Below are positions 39,424 to 42,946 of a stretch of DNA of 42,946 nt, one piece after another; positions within the stretch are counted from its first letter, which is position 1; the number at the start of each line of letters is the position of its first letter. The stretch is taken from the NCBI GenBank assembly GCA_014377695.1, contig JACMPA010000024.1, positions 1-42,946 on the forward strand, given 5' to 3'. Origin of the DNA: Candidatus Saccharimonadota bacterium (GTDB lineage Bacteria; Patescibacteriota; Saccharimonadia; Saccharimonadales; UBA4665). The translations under genes were made by a program, and so were the position numbers. The notes beneath the pieces are model-generated. The model saw only the letters and a program-made list of their open reading frames with translations. It was not told the origin of the DNA and made no database searches.

Positions 39424-40888
39424 AATCTGTCTCCTTGCTTTTCTTCTCTGTTATTGTATCACTTTCTGACATGTCTGCCTTGCGCTTCAGAGCCAGCACC
39501 AGCGATCCGACTACCACATACCAACCAAGCATTTGCTTCGTTGAGAAGCCAATGCCTTCCTTGAATGCATACGGAACATGACTCAGTAGATTTGCTACAT
39601 CGAGCATATACGTCATAAGGAGCGTAGCTGGCCAAGCGAACCAGCCCGCAACAGGTGCGAGCAACATGCCGGCCAGTCCGGCAATAAGCGTCAGGAGCAT
39701 GGCAAGTGGGATAAAGGCGACCACCAGCACGTTGGCTATAATGCCCACGAACGACATCTGACCAAACGTATGCAAAATATAGGGTAGGGCCATTATTTCG
39801 GCACAAATACTTTCGAGTGCAACACAGGCGATGATTGATTCCTTCCATCGTGCACTCCAATTGACCTGCAGCAGCGGGGCTAAAATCATGACCCCGAAAA
39901 AGGCTAGGAATGATAAATACCAGCCGATATCGGACCACACATAATACGGATTGGCATAGGCAGTTATAGCTGCTGCGAACAATAGTAATATGAGCGGCTT
40001 GAATTCGCGACCGTAGTAGGCGGTTGCAATACTTAACAAGCTAACTATCGCGGCACGGACAATACTAGCGCTGGTGCCAGCAAATAACAAAAACAGCACT
40101 ATTAACCCGAGCGAAAGCAGTAGTTTTAAACGTTTCGACCGCTTCCCTGCAACCTTATCGGCACTCCGAAGCAAGATGGTCATATTGTAGCCGCTGGCTG
40201 CTACGATGTGCGTCAGGCCGACCATGAGGAGGCTCTGGGTCACTCCGGGAGGCAGAGTGTTTCGCTGCCCGATGAGCAGACCCATCCCAAACGAGGCCAC
40301 TGGTTCGGGCAGTGCCGATTGTACGCCGGCGGTAAACCGCCGGCGTAGCTCGTTTACCAACGAATTATGATGCTCGACCAGGGTCATTTGTCCAAAACTC
40401 ATTCGCCCCTGGTATGATCCAAGAGAGGGCCGGAGTTTACCGGCCACCCTAATTTCGTCACCTGCGAACACCGCGTTCAGGCCAAAACCACTAATGCTCA
40501 CTTTGCCGGTTAACCGCTCACCGGTGCTATCAATAATCACGTGCTTCGTATCAAAGGTCAGCTGTTTGGATTTACCGTATGCCGCATCTTGGCTAGCAAT
40601 GACGGTTACTGTTCCCTTTTGCCCGTAATAGTTATCGAACCGCGCTAACTTATCCTGATATAAGCCACCCCGCCAGAATCCTAAACTAGCCGCAAACAGT
40701 ACCACCCAAAGTAATGCCATGACCGATCGCTTACGCAGACCCAGCAGCACTGGTGCGAGAAGTATCCACCAGTAGTGCGCATCGATGTGCCACGATTTTG
40801 AAAAGCCGGCAGCCAAAAGGAAGACTGCACAGAACACAAATAGCAAGCTAGTCCTTCGCAGTTTACAGGCCAACAGCTTGCGCATCAT
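39386..40888 (-). CDS. comEC: DNA-uptake channel ComEC, without the metallo-beta-lactamase domain
   Basis: A 500-residue polytopic protein. The N-terminal DUF4131-like part (about 1-160) includes an OB-like region with GKVSISGFG. The Competence domain (about 190-470) includes GLLIGQRNTLPPG and GLTHIVAASGYNMTIL. ComEC forms the channel that brings one DNA strand into the cytoplasm. The C-terminal metallo-beta-lactamase (nuclease) domain of long ComEC proteins is absent: the protein ends in a charged tail after the last membrane helix. With the type IV pilus, RecA and RuvABC in the same window, natural transformation is plausible. Confidence 0.92.
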   Translation of the reverse strand: MMRKLLACKLRRTSLLFVFCAVFLLAAGFSKSWHIDAHYWWILLAPVLLGLRKRSVMALLWVVLFAASLGFWRGGLYQDKLARFDNYYGQKGTVTVIASQDAAYGKSKQLTFDTKHVIIDSTGERLTGKVSISGFGLNAVFAGDEIRVAGKLRPSLGSYQGRMSFGQMTLVEHHNSLVNELRRRFTAGVQSALPEPVASFGMGLLIGQRNTLPPGVTQSLLMVGLTHIVAASGYNMTILLRSADKVAGKRSKRLKLLLSLGLIVLFLLFAGTSASIVRAAIVSLLSIATAYYGREFKPLILLLFAAAITAYANPYYVWSDIGWYLSFLAFFGVMILAPLLQVNWSARWKESIIACVALESICAEIMALPYILHTFGQMSFVGIIANVLVVAFIPLAMLLTLIAGLAGMLLAPVAGWFAWPATLLMTYMLDVANLLSHVPYAFKEGIGFSTKQMLGWYVVVGSLVLALKRKADMSESDTITEKKSKETDFERTLQVVNNQA

Positions 40889-40980
40889 GATGCGCCGAAT
40901 TTTAGCAGACCACGTTCATCAAACCATGAGCGAAACTCGACTCACGACCATATAAGCACCTTAATTTAGCTGACTAGGCG

Positions 40981-41382
40981 CTACACAGCTCGTGGACGAC
41001 GGATAGTTAGCAGCCGTACGATGCCAAAGGCGACAAGTGAGTATACTAGCATCGCAACTAATGTCGATAGTTCGAATTTTGCCACGCCCAGCGTTTGGTC
41101 GTAACTGAATATACCAAAGAATGGTGCGGCAAATGGATGGCTGAGCGAATAAATAAAGTTTACGAAGCCGTTTGCTTGATTAGCGCCCAGCAGTATCAGT
41201 ACAAATCGGAAAGCCAACAGCGTCAAGACAACGCCAGTGATGAACCAAATGATTCTGACGGCAGTGTTGGTTGTATCCGCTTTATCTGTTGGGGCGGGCA
41301 TGTCGTCAACGGTTCGGGTTGTCTTAGTTGTTGCAAAACCGTCACTATCAACTTCTTGGACTCGTTGTATTTGTTCTGTCAT
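40981..41382 (-). CDS. YggT-like membrane protein
   Basis: A 133-residue protein with a polar N-terminal part (about 1-40) and two or three membrane segments (about 43-65 and 103-125). Between them is FVNFIYSLSHPFAAPFFGIF, a phrase typical of YggT proteins. Function unknown; in other bacteria it lies near division or osmotic-stress genes. TATAAT on the minus strand precedes a leader with CGGAGA before the ATG, so it has its own promoter. Confidence 0.75.
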   Translation of the reverse strand: MTEQIQRVQEVDSDGFATTKTTRTVDDMPAPTDKADTTNTAVRIIWFITGVVLTLLAFRFVLILLGANQANGFVNFIYSLSHPFAAPFFGIFSYDQTLGVAKFELSTLVAMLVYSLVAFGIVRLLTIRRPRAV

Positions 41383-41535
41383 AGTAAATCTCCGTTATGT
41401 TGCAGATTATAGTACAAGCGGAACGGCCGTACTGTAAGAATTATTGCCAAGTTTAAGCTAACTCTCAGCTTTTCGACATATTGCCATTAGTATTAGTTCT
41501 AAGTAGAACTACGTGTTCTGAAGCCATGTGTATGT

Positions 41536-42111
41536 TTATAGGTCTCGCCGGATGGACTCCAATGCTCGCAGCCCCCTTTCGATTTCGGGGAATCTGAGTT
41601 CCAAAGAGTAGTACAAAGCTGTTTTGTCGAGCGCCTCTGAACTCAGATCGGGCAAAACGGGTGTGCTGTCGTGATATGGCTCATGGCCGTATAGACGTCC
41701 GCCTTCAGAGCGAAACGCCCCAAACACCACGATGTGAGGATGATCTGGTATGCCATGGCCTTCTATATGTTCTACTGGGCTGCGGTGACTAGGTTCAGCT
41801 TCGACCTTCAAGTCAAGATCTACGTTTCGCCGTAGTAGTACCTCACCAATTGCATCGGCAACGTAATGAAGTTTTTGCCGATCAGTAGGCGCTAAATCGT
41901 GAAAGTAAGCTCGCTTGCCTGGTGTCCCGGTGGCCGGTGCCACCATAAACTGATCAGTAAACTTCGGAAACGGATCTAAGGCGGCCATTATTCCGTGGTC
42001 GGGACTGAAGAATACTGGCCGTATTTTTGGTTTACCGGGCACCTCGAATTGTTCACGCTTGACGCGCTGCCATTCGGCTTCAAATTTTGTCTGTGGTAGC
42101 TTGCTCGTCAT
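41536..42111 (-). CDS. HIT-like nucleotide-binding protein (tentative)
   Basis: A 191-residue soluble protein. The middle resembles a HIT fold, with FTDQFMVAPATGTPGKRAYFHDLAPTDRQKL (like the usual loop before the central helix) followed by HGIPDHPHIVVFGAF, where HPHIVV could be the histidine-triad strand. The triad is incomplete compared with HxHxHxx. It may bind a nucleotide or be a diverged phosphorylase. It lies 37 nt upstream of the end of the aldo/keto reductase gene. In the 153 nt before 41536 I see only a small inverted repeat (41495-41510). Confidence 0.45.
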   Translation of the reverse strand: MTSKLPQTKFEAEWQRVKREQFEVPGKPKIRPVFFSPDHGIMAALDPFPKFTDQFMVAPATGTPGKRAYFHDLAPTDRQKLHYVADAIGEVLLRRNVDLDLKVEAEPSHRSPVEHIEGHGIPDHPHIVVFGAFRSEGGRLYGHEPYHDSTPVLPDLSSEALDKTALYYSLELRFPEIERGLRALESIRRDL

Positions 42112-42148
42112 TGGTAATTTCGCACTCCGAGTAGATTAAAAGGTGTTG

Positions 42149-42946
42149 CTACGCAGGAATCATATCAAACGTATCAGGATTCGGACCATTACGGCCGGCT
42201 TCACCCTTATCCAGCGCATCGATAGCCGACATCTCGTCCGGGCTCAGTTCAAAGTCGAAGATATCGAAATTCTCAGCAATACGCTCTGGCGTGGAGGACT
42301 TCGGGAAAATGATGAAACCGTGCTGGATGTGCCAACGCAAGGTCACCTGAGCTGCTGATTTGCCGTGCGCGTCGGCAATAGATTGCAGTGCCGCGTCTTC
42401 CAGTACATCGCCTTGGGCAATTGGTGACCAGGCTTCAATGGCAATCCCGTTGTCTTGGCAGAACTGGACAACCTCGCGGTTTTGGAAGTAAGGGTGCAGC
42501 TCGATCTGATTGACTGACGGCTTCTCACCTGTTTCATCCATCAGCTTTTGCAAATGTGAGACTTGAAAATTAGATACACCAACGGAGCGCGCACGTCCTT
42601 CTTTCTTGAATTCAAGTAACGTGTTCCAGGTTTGAACAAAGTCGCCGTCGTATTTCGTTGGCAGTGGCCAATGAATAATGAATAAATCAATGTAGTCATC
42701 ACCAAGTTTTTCTAATGTCTCGGCGAAGGCTCTACGGGCAGCTTCTGGTTCATGGTGTCCATTATTGAGCTTACTCGTGATATGAATTTGCGATCGGTTA
42801 ATGCCGGAATTTTTGACTGCCTCGCCTACCTGCTGTTCATTCTGGTACATTTCGGCAGTATCAATATGCCGGAACCCGGCTTCAAGCGCTGTACCGATTA
42901 CTTCCGCTGCGTTTTCTGGTTCAATTTGATACACCCCGAACCCAAG
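42149..42946 (-). CDS. Aldo/keto reductase, cut by window edge
   Basis: At least 265 residues of an aldo/keto reductase. The frame stays open to the edge and reads LGFGVYQIEPENAAEV, the usual segment just after the N-terminus, so only a few codons are missing. Catalytic features follow: DTAEMYQNEQQVGEAV (Asp, Tyr), the Lys in ITSKLNNG, the His in FIIHWP, and IIFPKSSTPERIAENFDIFDF for NADPH. It is a paralogue of the 35397 gene. The GTG at 42934 is an internal codon, not the start. Confidence 0.9.
   Translation of the reverse strand, partial: LGFGVYQIEPENAAEVIGTALEAGFRHIDTAEMYQNEQQVGEAVKNSGINRSQIHITSKLNNGHHEPEAARRAFAETLEKLGDDYIDLFIIHWPLPTKYDGDFVQTWNTLLEFKKEGRARSVGVSNFQVSHLQKLMDETGEKPSVNQIELHPYFQNREVVQFCQDNGIAIEAWSPIAQGDVLEDAALQSIADAHGKSAAQVTLRWHIQHGFIIFPKSSTPERIAENFDIFDFELSPDEMSAIDALDKGEAGRNGPNPDTFDMIPA

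Noticed and set aside
1-42946. CRISPR array or restriction/defence system
   Set aside because: No regularly spaced repeats and no methylase, nuclease-helicase or Cas-like proteins were found among the frames.

Overview
The window reads like a chromosomal segment of a Patescibacteria (CPR) bacterium, most likely a Saccharibacteria (TM7) relative. That placement is an inference from gene content (compact genes, type IV pilus set, truncated ComEC, sortase and surface proteins, ribonuclease Y, RecA/RecX/RuvABC) and from mid-range base composition by eye; no 16S gene is present. TGA is used as a stop codon, so the UGA-recoded CPR lineages are unlikely.

Left part (1-6320): tRNA-Gly, a PrsW-type membrane protease, a TM2-domain zinc-ribbon protein and tRNA-Arg. 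These are followed by an AT-richer, accessory-looking block (2754-5511) of single-gene units: a Zn-protease-like protein, an Ham1/RdgB-like NTP pyrophosphatase, a LysE-type exporter and Maf. A gene-poor stretch leads to tRNA-His. The three + strand tRNA genes share an unusual promoter and start-region motif.

Metal/redox cluster (6385-10786): a membrane-anchored cupredoxin, a His-containing helical protein, a MarR regulator, a ferric-reductase-like cytochrome b and a TPC-type P1B ATPase. A 17-bp near-identical site occurs in both regulated promoters, which suggests one MarR regulon. A polyprenol/phytol-kinase-like gene, a decayed serine recombinase and two tRNA-Pro genes follow.

Surface/RNA block on the minus strand (12940-22827): an anchored lectin-glycosidase, YmdB and ribonuclease Y with an unknown gene between them, a sortase with an adjacent TPNTG-type substrate, TsaB/TsaE, and a lamin-tail-domain surface protein. 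This is a plausible host-contact and cell-envelope locus.

Recombination and pilus block (22934-33651): small leaderless genes, recX, a hydrolase, recA, a RAYT transposase flanked by palindromes, and then pilB-pilC, a pilin, pilM, a 15-codon micro-ORF, pilN, pilO and a PilP-position protein. Many of these are coupled by 4-nt overlaps.

Right part (33697-42946): PH-domain protein, ruvB, aldo/keto reductase, ruvA, a His-rich membrane protein, ruvC, an S51 peptidase, yebC, comEC, a YggT-like protein, a HIT-like protein and a second aldo/keto reductase cut by the window edge. With the pilus and recA genes this gives most of a DNA-uptake and recombination toolkit.

The most striking genome-wide pattern is that many genes have a -10 hexamer only 6-8 nt before the ATG, which predicts leaderless mRNAs. 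Downstream operon genes instead use Shine-Dalgarno sequences or stop/start overlaps.
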